NCBI GenBank assembly: GCA_030833685.1 | Contig: JAURGS010000005.1 | Span: 1 to 13,888 of the forward strand | Direction: 5' to 3' | DNA: 13,888 nucleotides | Source: Rhodoferax sp. | GTDB taxonomy: Bacteria > Pseudomonadota > Gammaproteobacteria > Burkholderiales > Burkholderiaceae_C | Shown here: piece by piece, positions 1 through 7,007 of the stretch | Position numbering within the stretch: position 1 is the stretch's first letter | How the letters are laid out: the number at the start of each line of letters is the position of its first letter | The notes under the pieces: generated by a model | The model's input: only the letters and a program-made list of their open reading frames with translations | Told to the model about the DNA's origin: nothing | Databases searched by the model: none | Made by a program: the position numbers and the translations under genes

Positions 1-153
1 AGCAAAAGCGGCCATGTCGCATACCGAGCCGGGGTCGGTGGCCAGCACCTTAAGGACTTGACCAGGAGTCATGTCGGTAAGGGCTTTTTTTGTTTTCACA
101 ATCGGAAGCGGGCATGCCAGTCCGGATGCATCAAATTCTTTGTCGAAGTCCAT
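1..153 (-). CDS. tusA: TusA-family sulfur carrier protein, C-terminal part outside window
   Basis: The 51 visible codons are the N-terminal part of a TusA/SirA-like protein. It carries the family signature Cys-Pro-x-Pro at residues 14-17 (GLACPLPIVK), where the cysteine accepts sulfane sulfur as a persulfide. The ATG at 153 has AAGGAG at 160-165, six bases upstream, so the start is well supported. The gene runs off the left edge; the family is usually about 75-80 residues, so roughly one third is missing. In sulfur oxidisers TusA passes sulfur between rhodaneses, DsrE-type proteins and the Dsr or Hdr-like oxidation systems in the cytoplasm. Here it lies 172 bases downstream of the CMD-Rieske gene on the same strand and near a rhodanese on the other strand, which fits a role in sulfur trafficking. 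The partner enzymes are not visible, so its exact pathway is inferred. Confidence 0.88.
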   Translation of the reverse strand, partial: MDFDKEFDASGLACPLPIVKTKKALTDMTPGQVLKVLATDPGSVCDMAAFA

Positions 154-202
154 GGGTATCTCCTTGATTCAAACGCCAGGCCTAGGCGGCACAGACGCCC
201 AC

Positions 203-217
203 TGTACACGGTGTTCA
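203..217. promoter_or_regulatory. Imperfect 15-bp dyad upstream of tusA, possible operator
   Basis: TGTACAC, one central base and GTGTTCA form a dyad with a single mismatch between the 7-base arms. It lies about 50 bases upstream of the tusA start, where a regulator site or a promoter could be. No convincing sigma-70 promoter was found around it. A dyad this short can arise by chance, so this is only a candidate. Confidence 0.2.
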
Positions 218-325
218 CTGCTTTGGTGCTTTCCCATTCTAGGTTTCAACGTACTTCTGCCTATTGCCGCGATGGGTAGGGCGGCCTAATCCCAACGGGT
301 GATGCATCCAAAAAATCCAGTGAGA

Positions 326-955
326 TCACCAGAGAGCCTGCACCTTACCCTTGACCACACGCGACTCGATCTTGCGCAAAGGACTGTTTCCTTTTTTGAT
401 GCACTCGCCGCTCTTGATGTCGAACTGCCACTGGTGCTTGGGGCAGGTCAGCGTGTTGCCCTGCAGCGCCAGTTCCGGGATGTTGGTGCTTTGGTGTGGG
501 CAGCGGCTGTCATAAACCTGGTAGCTGCGCTTGTTGCGGTAGACGAACAGGCCCCGCCCGTCACAGTCCAGTCGCAGGACATCGCCGTCCGCTACGGCGC
601 TAGTCGGTGTGACATCGTGCCAGACGGGTGCCTCGCCACGTAAGGCTGCCGGCTGGAAACCGGGTATGTCCATGTCCAGAATGATGTCGGTTGCCCAAAC
701 AATTTTTGCCAGGCCAAGCGCCGGAAAAGCCATCAATAGAGCGTCAATGACTTCCATGGGCGTACACCCCTCGCGCAAAGCCCGAGAAAGGTATTGCCGC
801 AGGCCACGCTCGGTCTGCGAGTGCACTTTGGTGATCACCGAAATCAGGTTTCGGGTTTTGGGGTCCAGGTGCTTGCCAGTTTCTTTGAGAAACCTGAAGT
901 AATGGCTCATGGTCTCAGGCCGCGCCTGAACCAGGTAAGTGAGTGCGTCGCTCAA
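326..955 (-). CDS. AhpD/CMD-like domain fused to a Rieske [2Fe-2S] domain
   Basis: This is a 209-residue, two-domain protein with no signal peptide or membrane segment, so probably cytoplasmic. Residues about 15-95 read as an all-helical carboxymuconolactone decarboxylase/AhpD-like domain (RNLISVITKVHSQTERG, then SRALREGCTPMEVIDAL). The redox CxxC of AhpD is absent, and the usual following histidine appears to be Tyr55. Residues about 107-209 are a Rieske domain with both ligand pairs: Cys152-x-His154 and Cys171-x2-His174 (CPKHQWQFD). It resembles the small soluble Rieske ferredoxins rather than the bc1 type. The start is a TTG at 955 with GGAG at 964-967, eight bases upstream. The internal ATG at 910 has no such site and would shorten the first domain. 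An electron-transfer role near sulfur metabolism is inferred from position only; no substrate can be named. Confidence 0.85.
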   Translation of the reverse strand: MSDALTYLVQARPETMSHYFRFLKETGKHLDPKTRNLISVITKVHSQTERGLRQYLSRALREGCTPMEVIDALLMAFPALGLAKIVWATDIILDMDIPGFQPAALRGEAPVWHDVTPTSAVADGDVLRLDCDGRGLFVYRNKRSYQVYDSRCPHQSTNIPELALQGNTLTCPKHQWQFDIKSGECIKKGNSPLRKIESRVVKGKVQALW

Positions 956-1227
956 GATAAGGTCTCCGGTGAAAAGCAGTTAAATTACAAGGGCCCCCAC
1001 TCCAAAGGCGCAACAAGAACGCCTGCCGCGGCGGGTTCAGCCCAGACGGCGCCTGTCGTGTGGCGACGCCGACGTTATTTTCATCCAGACCAGTTTCAAA
1101 TGGGTGTGGCGTGGTGAAAAAAGCCTGAAATCCCGAGGTGAGCCGTCGACCTTGGCATATGGATATGACGAATTTGTCGTTTGAAATGTCTCTTGTCGGG
1201 TGCAAAATCGCGTCAAAGGAGTTCCCA
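956..1227. other. Divergent intergenic region between the CMD-Rieske and rhodanese genes
   Basis: These 272 bases separate two genes read outward, so promoters for both should lie here. The ribosome binding sites at both ends are clear (GGAG at 964-967 for the minus-strand gene; AAAGGAG at 1215-1221 for the plus-strand gene). Around 1156-1185 there is an AT-richer patch with a near-palindrome, GACGAATTTGTC, which could be an operator. No -35/-10 pair with acceptable spacing stood out, and no coding sequence is supported. Confidence 0.4.
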
Positions 1228-1617
1228 ATGAACCATCTCAAGCCTGAAGAAGCCCACGAAATACTGCAAAAAAGCCCGAATACCCTTTTGATCGATTGCC
1301 GCACAGAGGCCGAGTTTTATTACGTTGGCCACCCCACCGATGCGGTCAACATTGAATGGAACATGGGCTTGGACTTTGAGGTGAACCCGCATTTTGCCGA
1401 CCAGGTTTTGCGCATGGCGGGCCGCAAGGACCGGCAGATCATTTTGATATGCCGCAGTGGCAAGCGTTCAGTTGACGCCGGCCTGGCCCTGGAAGACGAT
1501 GGGTTTAGCAATGTGAGTAATGTGCTCGAAGGTTTTGAGGGGGAACTCGACGGTCAACACCATCGCGGTACCAACGGTGGTTGGCGCATGCGTGGCTTGC
1601 CCTGGCGACAGCTTTAA
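1228..1617 (+). CDS. Single-domain rhodanese (thiosulfate sulfurtransferase family)
   Basis: A 129-residue, single-domain rhodanese. Residues 20-30 carry the LIDCRTEAEF entry to the fold, and the catalytic loop is CRSGKRS at 75-81, with Cys75 as the residue that would hold the persulfide. The C-terminal EGFEGELD and WRMRGLPW segments are typical of short bacterial rhodaneses. The start at 1228 is chosen for the AAAGGAG seven bases upstream and because the fold begins there; the frame is open further upstream but that part is unlike the family. There is no signal peptide, so it should act in the cytoplasm. Such proteins move sulfane sulfur from thiosulfate, persulfides or polysulfide to acceptors such as TusA, whose gene lies about 1 kb away on the other strand. 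Donor and acceptor are inferred, not shown. Confidence 0.9.
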   Translation: MNHLKPEEAHEILQKSPNTLLIDCRTEAEFYYVGHPTDAVNIEWNMGLDFEVNPHFADQVLRMAGRKDRQIILICRSGKRSVDAGLALEDDGFSNVSNVLEGFEGELDGQHHRGTNGGWRMRGLPWRQL

Positions 1618-2021
1618 CAGCCTGTGCGTCAATGGCCTGCCCGATCCAGTCCGTGCCTGGGCGGGCGGAGCGTACTGAACGAAGCAAGGCCTTGCATTCA
1701 GCGTCTTTCTTGGGTTCTGAAATGCCAGCTTGGTAGTGCCCCCGGGTAACGTGCCGCCCCAAGGTTTCATCGCTCCGCGTACGCGCTCGGCGCAGCCTGG
1801 CCTGTTCTCTTGTGTTGATTATTTGAACGCGTTGTGCAGCGTTGCCCTGGTTATTGCGCGGGCTGAACGCGATCATGGAGTCTGACCGGTGCGATAGACT
1901 TGCTGCCCAGGACGACACCGCGCCACAAGCACGATCGGTCTTGGTTTTGTCTTGATGGGCCACAGGCCGCTGCCAAACAGTGCTTGCTGCGGCGTCCGAT
2001 TCATTCACAACGCGATTCTTC
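1618..2021. other. 404-base stretch with no convincing gene
   Basis: Between the rhodanese and the phosphoesterase no start/ribosome-site pair or recognisable protein was found. On the minus strand one frame stays open from about 2179 to 1505 and reads like diluted protein in its middle (for example NNQGNAAQRVQIINTREQAR). However, it overlaps the phosphoesterase start and the rhodanese end, and has no ribosome binding site or family match I recognise. It may be a decayed gene or chance openness in GC-rich DNA. A GC-rich inverted repeat (1635-1642 with 1659-1666, one wobble pair, 16-base loop) has no T-run and is not a clear terminator. Confidence 0.4.
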
Positions 2022-2534
2022 ATGAAGCTCTGCATCGTCTCTGACAGCCACGACCGTGCACCCATGCTGGCGGCAGCTGTGAAGGCGGCTCGGGATTTAG
2101 GCGCCCAGGCCGTGATCCACTGCGGCGACTTGATCGGCGCCATGACGCTTAAGCCCGTTCTGGCGCTGGGGCTGCCCATTCACCTGGTGCACGGCAACAA
2201 CTTGGGGGATACCCATGCGCTGTGGCGCTTGGCGTTGTCCTCGCAGGGCGTTTTGCAGTACCACGGCGCGGATGCCCAGCTCTCGTTCAATGGGCTACGC
2301 ATTTTTGCGACCCATTACCCCCATTACGCCCGGGGCATGGCCTGCACTGGCGACTTTGATGTGGTGTGTTGTGGCCATGAACATGTGGCATCCATTGAGC
2401 AACAAGCCCATGTCAAAGGGGGACACACCTGGTTGCTCAATCCCGGCACAGTAGCTGGCTTGGGTGGGCCCGCCACCTGGATGCTGGCTGATCTTGACAC
2501 CCTGACGTTCTCGGTGCAATCAGTACTTGTCTGA
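2022..2534 (+). CDS. YfcE/MJ0936-type metallophosphoesterase
   Basis: A 170-residue calcineurin-like phosphoesterase of the short YfcE/MJ0936 family. The metal-binding motifs run in the expected order: Asp8-x-His10 (SDSHD), Asp36 (HCGDL), Asn59-Asn60 (HGNN), His98 (ATHYPH) and Gly-His119-x-His121 (CCGHEH). These residues normally hold two divalent metals for hydrolysis of phosphodiesters or phosphomonoesters; the natural substrate is usually unknown. The ATG at 2022 is preferred because the first strand of the fold (KLCIVSDSH) begins right after it. An in-frame ATG at 1980 would add 14 residues. No good ribosome binding site precedes either. The neighbours deal with sulfur, but nothing in the protein ties it to that pathway, so the gene may simply be a bystander. 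Confidence 0.88.
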   Translation: MKLCIVSDSHDRAPMLAAAVKAARDLGAQAVIHCGDLIGAMTLKPVLALGLPIHLVHGNNLGDTHALWRLALSSQGVLQYHGADAQLSFNGLRIFATHYPHYARGMACTGDFDVVCCGHEHVASIEQQAHVKGGHTWLLNPGTVAGLGGPATWMLADLDTLTFSVQSVLV

Positions 2535-2629
2535 AGGAATTTGTTTTTTGGCGCGTGTGGCCGCTGTCCGGTGTGCAAGGCGATTGTTTGTGCTTATAGC
2601 CCCATAGATTTTTTTTGGCAAGACTGAAT

Positions 2630-2657
2630 TTGGGCCCTCTTCAATCGCCTGTAAACT
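2630..2657 (+). promoter_or_regulatory. Weak candidate promoter upstream of the apr operon
   Basis: Within the 211 bases before aprM the best pair found by eye is TTGGGC (2630-2635) and TAAACT (2652-2657), separated by 16 bases. The -35 half is poor, so this is only a guess at where the operon starts. The operon must have a promoter nearby, because the upstream phosphoesterase gene ends at 2534 and the gap is long. Confidence 0.2.
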
Positions 2658-2745
2658 CGTTTGCACGGGCTGTCCGAGCCCCAACCGTGCCGTCCTGAAC
2701 CGGATCGACGCGGCGTGTCCACAAACCACCGGGGGAACCTTACCG

Positions 2746-3558
2746 ATGTTTGCTAGCAACCCATATGCCGAGTTATCCGCTTCCGTGACGCCTTTGCTCA
2801 TGCAAAGCTTCGTGGTGCTGATGTTCATCTTGGTCGCCGCAGGTACGCTGTTTGACGTGATTCACAAAGGCAGCGCGCGTTACTTTTTCGACAGCTTTCG
2901 CAAGTCCAAGACCGAAGGCCGTCGCTCGCTTGAGGGTGGTGAGATGGTCTCCATCGCCGTGAAAACTGCCGTGGTGGATGTGTTGGCCTCGGGTGAGTTT
3001 TGCAATCAACGTCGCCGCATCGCGCACCTTCTGGGCATGTACGGTTTTGTGTTCCATGTGCTTGCCACGGTGGTGATGGTGTTTGACACCAAAGCCGGCG
3101 GCATCTGGAGCTTCCTGTGGTGGGTAGGCGCCCTCATGGTGTGTGGCGGTGGCTATTGGTTTTGGTTCTTCATACGGGTGGATGTCGCGGCTGAGGGACG
3201 CACGCCCTTGCGTCTGATGAAGGCCGACCTTTTCATACTGTCCTTGCTGGCTAGCACGACCATGGGCTTGCTGTGGGCGATTGCTGGTGGCGGCCCTGGC
3301 GTCTTGTTTGCCCTGTACCTGCTGGCGACAACCGTGCTCTTTGCAGGCGTGCCCTGGTCCAAGTTTGCCCACATGTTCTTCAAGCCGGCAGCTGCCTTTG
3401 AAAAGCGTGTGGCCGAAGCCAATGGTGGCCACAACAACCTGCCCTTTCAGACGCGTGATGACCCGGAGCAGCAAAAGCGCCACTCCATGGAGCTGCTGCG
3501 TGATGCCCCCATGGACATGGGACTGGGCATCAAACGCGAAGCGCCGCGTCATTATTGA
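2746..3558 (+). CDS. aprM: AprM-type membrane anchor of APS reductase
   Basis: A 270-residue membrane protein directly before aprB and aprA, matching in position, length and character the AprM anchor of APS reductase in sulfur-oxidising proteobacteria. Hydrophobic segments are seen near residues 17-39, 92-113, 120-143, 162-179 and 187-208, five in all. The loop at about 40-91 and the C-terminal tail after 210 are polar and charged. AprM is thought to tie soluble AprBA to the inner membrane and pass electrons from sulfite oxidation to the quinone pool. The histidines inside the membrane segments (for example His94 and His104) could be haem ligands, but that is inference. GGGGGA at 2731-2736 precedes the ATG. 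The aprB start follows 46 bases after its stop. The gene name rests on context as well as sequence. Confidence 0.85.
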   Translation: MFASNPYAELSASVTPLLMQSFVVLMFILVAAGTLFDVIHKGSARYFFDSFRKSKTEGRRSLEGGEMVSIAVKTAVVDVLASGEFCNQRRRIAHLLGMYGFVFHVLATVVMVFDTKAGGIWSFLWWVGALMVCGGGYWFWFFIRVDVAAEGRTPLRLMKADLFILSLLASTTMGLLWAIAGGGPGVLFALYLLATTVLFAGVPWSKFAHMFFKPAAAFEKRVAEANGGHNNLPFQTRDDPEQQKRHSMELLRDAPMDMGLGIKREAPRHY

Positions 3559-3604
3559 AGCGCGCCCGATTAGTCACCATTCGAATTCATAAGGAGTCGG
3601 AAAC

Positions 3605-4084
3605 ATGCCAACGTTTGTTTACATGACCCGGTGCGATGGATGCGGCCACTGCGTCGACATCTGCCCATCAGACATCATGCACATCGATAAGACCTACCGT
3701 CGCGCCTACAACATCGAGCCCAATATGTGCTGGGAGTGTTATTCGTGCGTGAAGGCGTGCCCACAGCATGCCATTGACGTGCGTGGTTACGCCGACTTTG
3801 CACCGCTGGGGCACAGTGTGCGTGTGCATCGTGACGAGAACCGTGGAACCATTGCCTGGCGGATCAAGTTCCGCAATGGCACCGAGAAAAACTTCCTCTC
3901 ACCGATCACCACCAAGCCCTGGGGCACGGCCATTCCAAAACTGGCTGAGGTTGAGGGTCCAAGCCAAGACATGCGTGACAGCCAGTTGCTCTACAACGAG
4001 CCCAAATACATCCGCCTGGATGAAGGTGGCTTGAGCACCCTGGAATCCAACGGTCTCAAAATGAAGAAAGGCGTGTACTACTAA
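3605..4084 (+). CDS. aprB: Adenylylsulfate reductase beta subunit (iron-sulfur)
   Basis: A 159-residue ferredoxin-like subunit of APS reductase. It has two four-cysteine sets for [4Fe-4S] clusters: Cys10, 13, 16, 20 (CDGCGHCVDICP) and Cys42, 45, 48, 52 (CWECYSCVKACP). After residue 60 comes the AprB-specific tail that wraps around the alpha subunit in known structures. The protein carries electrons between the FAD of AprA and the outside partner, here probably AprM. AAGGAG at 3591-3596, eight bases before the ATG, fixes the start. Its TAA overlaps the aprA ATG by one base (TAATG), so translation of the two subunits is likely coupled, giving equal amounts. Length and cysteine spacing match the family with nothing missing. 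Confidence 0.97.
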   Translation: MPTFVYMTRCDGCGHCVDICPSDIMHIDKTYRRAYNIEPNMCWECYSCVKACPQHAIDVRGYADFAPLGHSVRVHRDENRGTIAWRIKFRNGTEKNFLSPITTKPWGTAIPKLAEVEGPSQDMRDSQLLYNEPKYIRLDEGGLSTLESNGLKMKKGVYY

Positions 4085-5952
4085 TGGCTTACGAAACAAT
4101 AGTCGAAGACGACATTGACGTCCTGGTCGTTGGCGCCGGCCTTGGCGGCACTGGTGCAGCTTGGGAGGCGCGCTTTTGGGGTCAAGACAAGAAAATTGTC
4201 ATTGCCGAAAAAGCCAATATTGACCGCTCGGGTGCGGTTGCACAGGGCCTGTACGCGATCAACTGCTACATGGGTACACGCTGGGGCGAGAACAAGCCCG
4301 AGGACCATGTGCGTTACGCCCGTATCGACCTGATGGGTATGGTTCGCGAGGACTTGCTGTTTGACATGGCGCGGCACGTGGACTCCACGGTGCACCAGTT
4401 CGAAGAGTGGGGCCTGCCGATCATGAAGGACCCCAAGACCGGGCGCTACCTGCGCGAGGGTCGCTGGCAAATCATGATTCACGGCGAATCCTACAAGCCG
4501 ATTGTTGCTGAAGCCGCTAAAAAATCGGCGGACAAGGTGTTCAACCGGATTTGCGTCACCCATTTGCTGATGGATGAGAGCAAGGAAAACCGGGTTGCTG
4601 GCGCTGTAGGCTTCAACGTGCGCACTGGCAACTACCACGTCTTCAAATCCAAAACTGTGATTTGCGGCGCAGGTGGCGCATCCAACATCTTCAAACCACG
4701 CTCGGTTGGCGAGGGATCTGGCCGTACCTGGTACGCGCCCTGGTCTTCTGCCTCGGCTTACGGCTTGATGATCAATGCCGGTGCCAAGATGACCCAGATG
4801 GAAAACCGCATCGTGTTGGCCCGATTCAAGGATGGTTACGGGCCAGTTGGTGCCTACTTCTTGCACCTGAAGACCTACACACAGAACTGTCTGGGCGAAG
4901 AATACGAGTCCAAGTGGTTCCCTGAACTGCAAAAAATGGTGGGCAAAGAGTACCTGGATCCGGAAGCCTCTCACCTGACGCATCGTCCGATTCCGACCTG
5001 CCTTCGCAACCACTGCATCATCAGTGAGGTCAACGCTGGCCGCGGTCCGATTCATATGGTGACCATGAAGGCTTTCCAGGACCCTCATCTTGAGGAAGTG
5101 GGCTGGGAGAACTTCTTGGGTATGACCGTGGGGCAAGCTGTTCTGTGGGCGGCGACCGATGTTGACCCGAAGAACGAGAACCCGGAACTCACCACGTCTG
5201 AGCCTTACGTCATGGGCTCGCACGCCACAGGCTCTGGCGCTTGGTGCTCAGGGCCTGAGGATGTGTCCCCGCCAGAATACTTCTGGGGTTACAACCGCAT
5301 GACAACCATCGAGGGCCTTTTCGGCGCCGGTGATGCGGTTGGTGGCACGCCACATGCGTTCTCGTCGGGCTCATTCACCGAAGGCCGTCTGGCGGCCAAG
5401 GCGGCCTGCAAGTACATTGATGACGGCAAGGCTGAAGGCATTTTGGTCACTGACGCGCAGATTAAGCAGCGTGCGGCTGAAATCTTTAAGCCGCTTGAGC
5501 ACTACAAGACCTACCGCAATGCGATTGTTGCGGGCTCGGTCAACCCGCATTACATCAACCCCAAGCAAGGTCTTGATCGCCTGCAGAAGTTGATGGATGA
5601 GTACTGTGGTGGCGTGACGGTCAATTACATGACCAACGAGAACTTGCTCAACATTGGCCTGAAAAAACTGGCCTTGATGGAGGAAGACCTCGAAAAGCTG
5701 GCGGCTGAGGATATTCACGAATTGTTGCGCGCTTGGGAGCTCAAGCATCGCCATCGCGCCGCAGAGTGTGTGACCCACCACACGCTGTTTCGCAAGGAAA
5801 CGCGTTGGCCGGGCTACTACTACCGTGGTGATGCCATGAAGGTTGATGACGAAAACTGGCACGTGCTGACCGTTTCTCGTCGCGACCCGCAAACGGGTGA
5901 ATACACCATGGAGAAAGCGCCTTGCTACCACTTGGTGGGCGACGACGACTGA
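4084..5952 (+). CDS. aprA: Adenylylsulfate reductase alpha subunit (FAD, catalytic)
   Basis: A 622-residue flavoprotein of the fumarate reductase/AprA family, full length. The FAD-binding dinucleotide fold is at residues 12-25 (DVLVVGAGLGGTGA), followed by EKANIDRSGAVAQGL, and the active-site region has the family string RFKDGYGPVGA. A second FAD stretch is near GLFGAGDAVGG. In this setting it should run in the oxidative direction: sulfite plus AMP gives adenosine 5'-phosphosulfate and two electrons, which leave through AprB. APS is then the substrate of Sat, encoded further along the window on the other strand. The start overlaps the aprB stop and has no strong ribosome site of its own, which fits coupled translation. 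The oxidative direction is inferred from the AprM anchor and the soe genes rather than from AprA residues. Confidence 0.97.
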   Translation: MAYETIVEDDIDVLVVGAGLGGTGAAWEARFWGQDKKIVIAEKANIDRSGAVAQGLYAINCYMGTRWGENKPEDHVRYARIDLMGMVREDLLFDMARHVDSTVHQFEEWGLPIMKDPKTGRYLREGRWQIMIHGESYKPIVAEAAKKSADKVFNRICVTHLLMDESKENRVAGAVGFNVRTGNYHVFKSKTVICGAGGASNIFKPRSVGEGSGRTWYAPWSSASAYGLMINAGAKMTQMENRIVLARFKDGYGPVGAYFLHLKTYTQNCLGEEYESKWFPELQKMVGKEYLDPEASHLTHRPIPTCLRNHCIISEVNAGRGPIHMVTMKAFQDPHLEEVGWENFLGMTVGQAVLWAATDVDPKNENPELTTSEPYVMGSHATGSGAWCSGPEDVSPPEYFWGYNRMTTIEGLFGAGDAVGGTPHAFSSGSFTEGRLAAKAACKYIDDGKAEGILVTDAQIKQRAAEIFKPLEHYKTYRNAIVAGSVNPHYINPKQGLDRLQKLMDEYCGGVTVNYMTNENLLNIGLKKLALMEEDLEKLAAEDIHELLRAWELKHRHRAAECVTHHTLFRKETRWPGYYYRGDAMKVDDENWHVLTVSRRDPQTGEYTMEKAPCYHLVGDDD

Positions 5953-6056
5953 TGAATTAACCCTCGGGTGGGGCTGGCACATCTGTAGCGGCTTACTACC
6001 TGGGGGCTTCTGTGTAAAGTAACTTGTCGGCCCAACAGGCTCGATGAGAGGTTGGC

Positions 6057-6407
6057 TTGAATATCATTGACAAAACCGACGACGAAATTCGCGCTGTGGC
6101 CGATGTCTATTGGCGCGAACTGGTCAAGAATTCCAACGAAGGCAAGTACGGGGACTTTGTGAAGAAGTTCTCCACTTCGTTTGCGCTGGCAATGGACCAG
6201 GTTACGGCCGGGCATCAATTTGCCAATAGCGAATTGGCGCGCAACCTGTCGGAGGAAGCAGACTTTCTGGGCATCATCCGGCGGGGTGAGCATGTGACGG
6301 TGTTGTATCGCCAGCGCAATACAAAAAAGCCAGGCGAGTGGCTGGGGCGGCTGGTTTTGGGTTTTGAGGGAGCCGAGATCAAGATCTTTGGCGCCTCGAT
6401 CTTTTGA
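6057..6407 (+). CDS. Unrecognised 116-aa protein downstream of aprA
   Basis: A 116-residue protein I do not recognise. No cysteine, signal peptide or membrane segment is present, so it is probably soluble and cytoplasmic. The first two thirds look helical (DDEIRAVADVYWRELV, then ELARNLSEEADFLG). The end looks like beta strands (HVTVLYRQRN, EWLGRLVLGFEGAEIKIFGA), a layout seen in NTF2-like or cystatin-like folds, though I cannot assign either. The start is a TTG with GAGAGG five bases before it; no in-frame ATG near the start gives a better product. It begins 104 bases after aprA and its stop overlaps the next gene, so it is very likely in the apr transcript. A role as accessory or assembly factor for APS reductase is only inferred from position. 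Confidence 0.75.
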   Translation: MNIIDKTDDEIRAVADVYWRELVKNSNEGKYGDFVKKFSTSFALAMDQVTAGHQFANSELARNLSEEADFLGIIRRGEHVTVLYRQRNTKKPGEWLGRLVLGFEGAEIKIFGASIF

Positions 6408-6418
6408 TTGATATCGAT

Positions 6419-6940
6419 ATGACCGCGACCAGTCAGACCATTGAAGACGGTAAATATGTCGAGTTGACCTACCAGGTGACTGACAAAAAGACCAAGCACG
6501 TTTTGACGACGGTGGAGTTTCCCTTGGGCTACGTGCATGGCCATAACGAAATTCTGGCGCCGGCCGTGCATGCGCAACTTGCGGGCAAAAACGCAGGCGA
6601 TGTGATCGAGGTGCCTATCGATGGCAACCAAATTTTTGGGCCTCGCGACGAGTCATTGGTGTTCACAGACCACATTGATAATGTGCCCGAGGAATACCGC
6701 CAAATTGGCTGCTCCATCCTCATGGAAAATGACAATGGACAGACGCGAAGCTTTCTGGTCACGCAGATGGATGACGAAAAATTGACTGTCGACGGTAACA
6801 ATCCCCTGTGTGGCCGTGAGGTTGTGTTCAGATTGCAGGTGCTGACGGTTCGCGACGCCACGGAGGACGAAATCAAAACGGGCGGCCCGATTGTTGAGGG
6901 TGCTGATGTGGACCCATCGCGTATGCGATTGGTTGATTAA
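6419..6940 (+). CDS. SlyD-like FKBP-type peptidyl-prolyl isomerase/chaperone
   Basis: A 173-residue protein of the SlyD branch of FKBPs. Residues 14-45 match the SlyD opening strands and the YVHGHNEIL segment. An insert-in-flap chaperone region spans about 76-125, and the end of the FKBP core has VDGNNPLCG and RDATEDEI, close to the VDGNHMLAG and REATEEEL of E. coli SlyD. Two features are unusual: the usual GLE turn after HGH is replaced by LAPAVH, and the AYG element is IFG, so proline isomerase activity may be weak. The histidine/cysteine-rich metal tail of SlyD is absent. A TTG at 6404, overlapping the previous stop, would add five residues; the ATG at 6419 is preferred. Coupling to the upstream gene suggests a folding helper made with the Apr proteins, which is inference. 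Confidence 0.85.
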   Translation: MTATSQTIEDGKYVELTYQVTDKKTKHVLTTVEFPLGYVHGHNEILAPAVHAQLAGKNAGDVIEVPIDGNQIFGPRDESLVFTDHIDNVPEEYRQIGCSILMENDNGQTRSFLVTQMDDEKLTVDGNNPLCGREVVFRLQVLTVRDATEDEIKTGGPIVEGADVDPSRMRLVD

Positions 6941-7007
6941 GACGCACAATGGTGAGCGTTTGGCGAGAGCTTTTTTTGAATAGTGTGCATACAAGAGAGG
7001 GCGACTT

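Noticed and set aside
915..1304. Minus-strand open frame of 129 codons across the rhodanese start and the intergenic region
   Set aside because: It overlaps two well-supported genes, has no ribosome site and shows no recognisable protein features.
2591..2616. T-run (2609-2616) after the metallophosphoesterase as an intrinsic terminator, or a TTATAGCC-type interspersed repeat
   Set aside because: No stable stem precedes the T-run, and a TTATAGCC copy near 7254 shares only a few bases; too little to call either.
2773..3552. Minus-strand open frame of 259 codons opposite aprM
   Set aside because: It is rich in His, Gln and Arg, typical of the antisense of a membrane protein gene; aprM is clearly the real gene.
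4081..5223. Minus-strand open frame of 380 codons opposite aprA
   Set aside because: Antisense of a strongly conserved gene; no start signal and no family resemblance.
6940..6978. GAGAGC followed by seven Ts as a terminator between the FKBP gene and the 52-aa gene
   Set aside because: The preceding bases form only a very short, loosely paired stem, and the strong terminator lies after the 52-aa gene.
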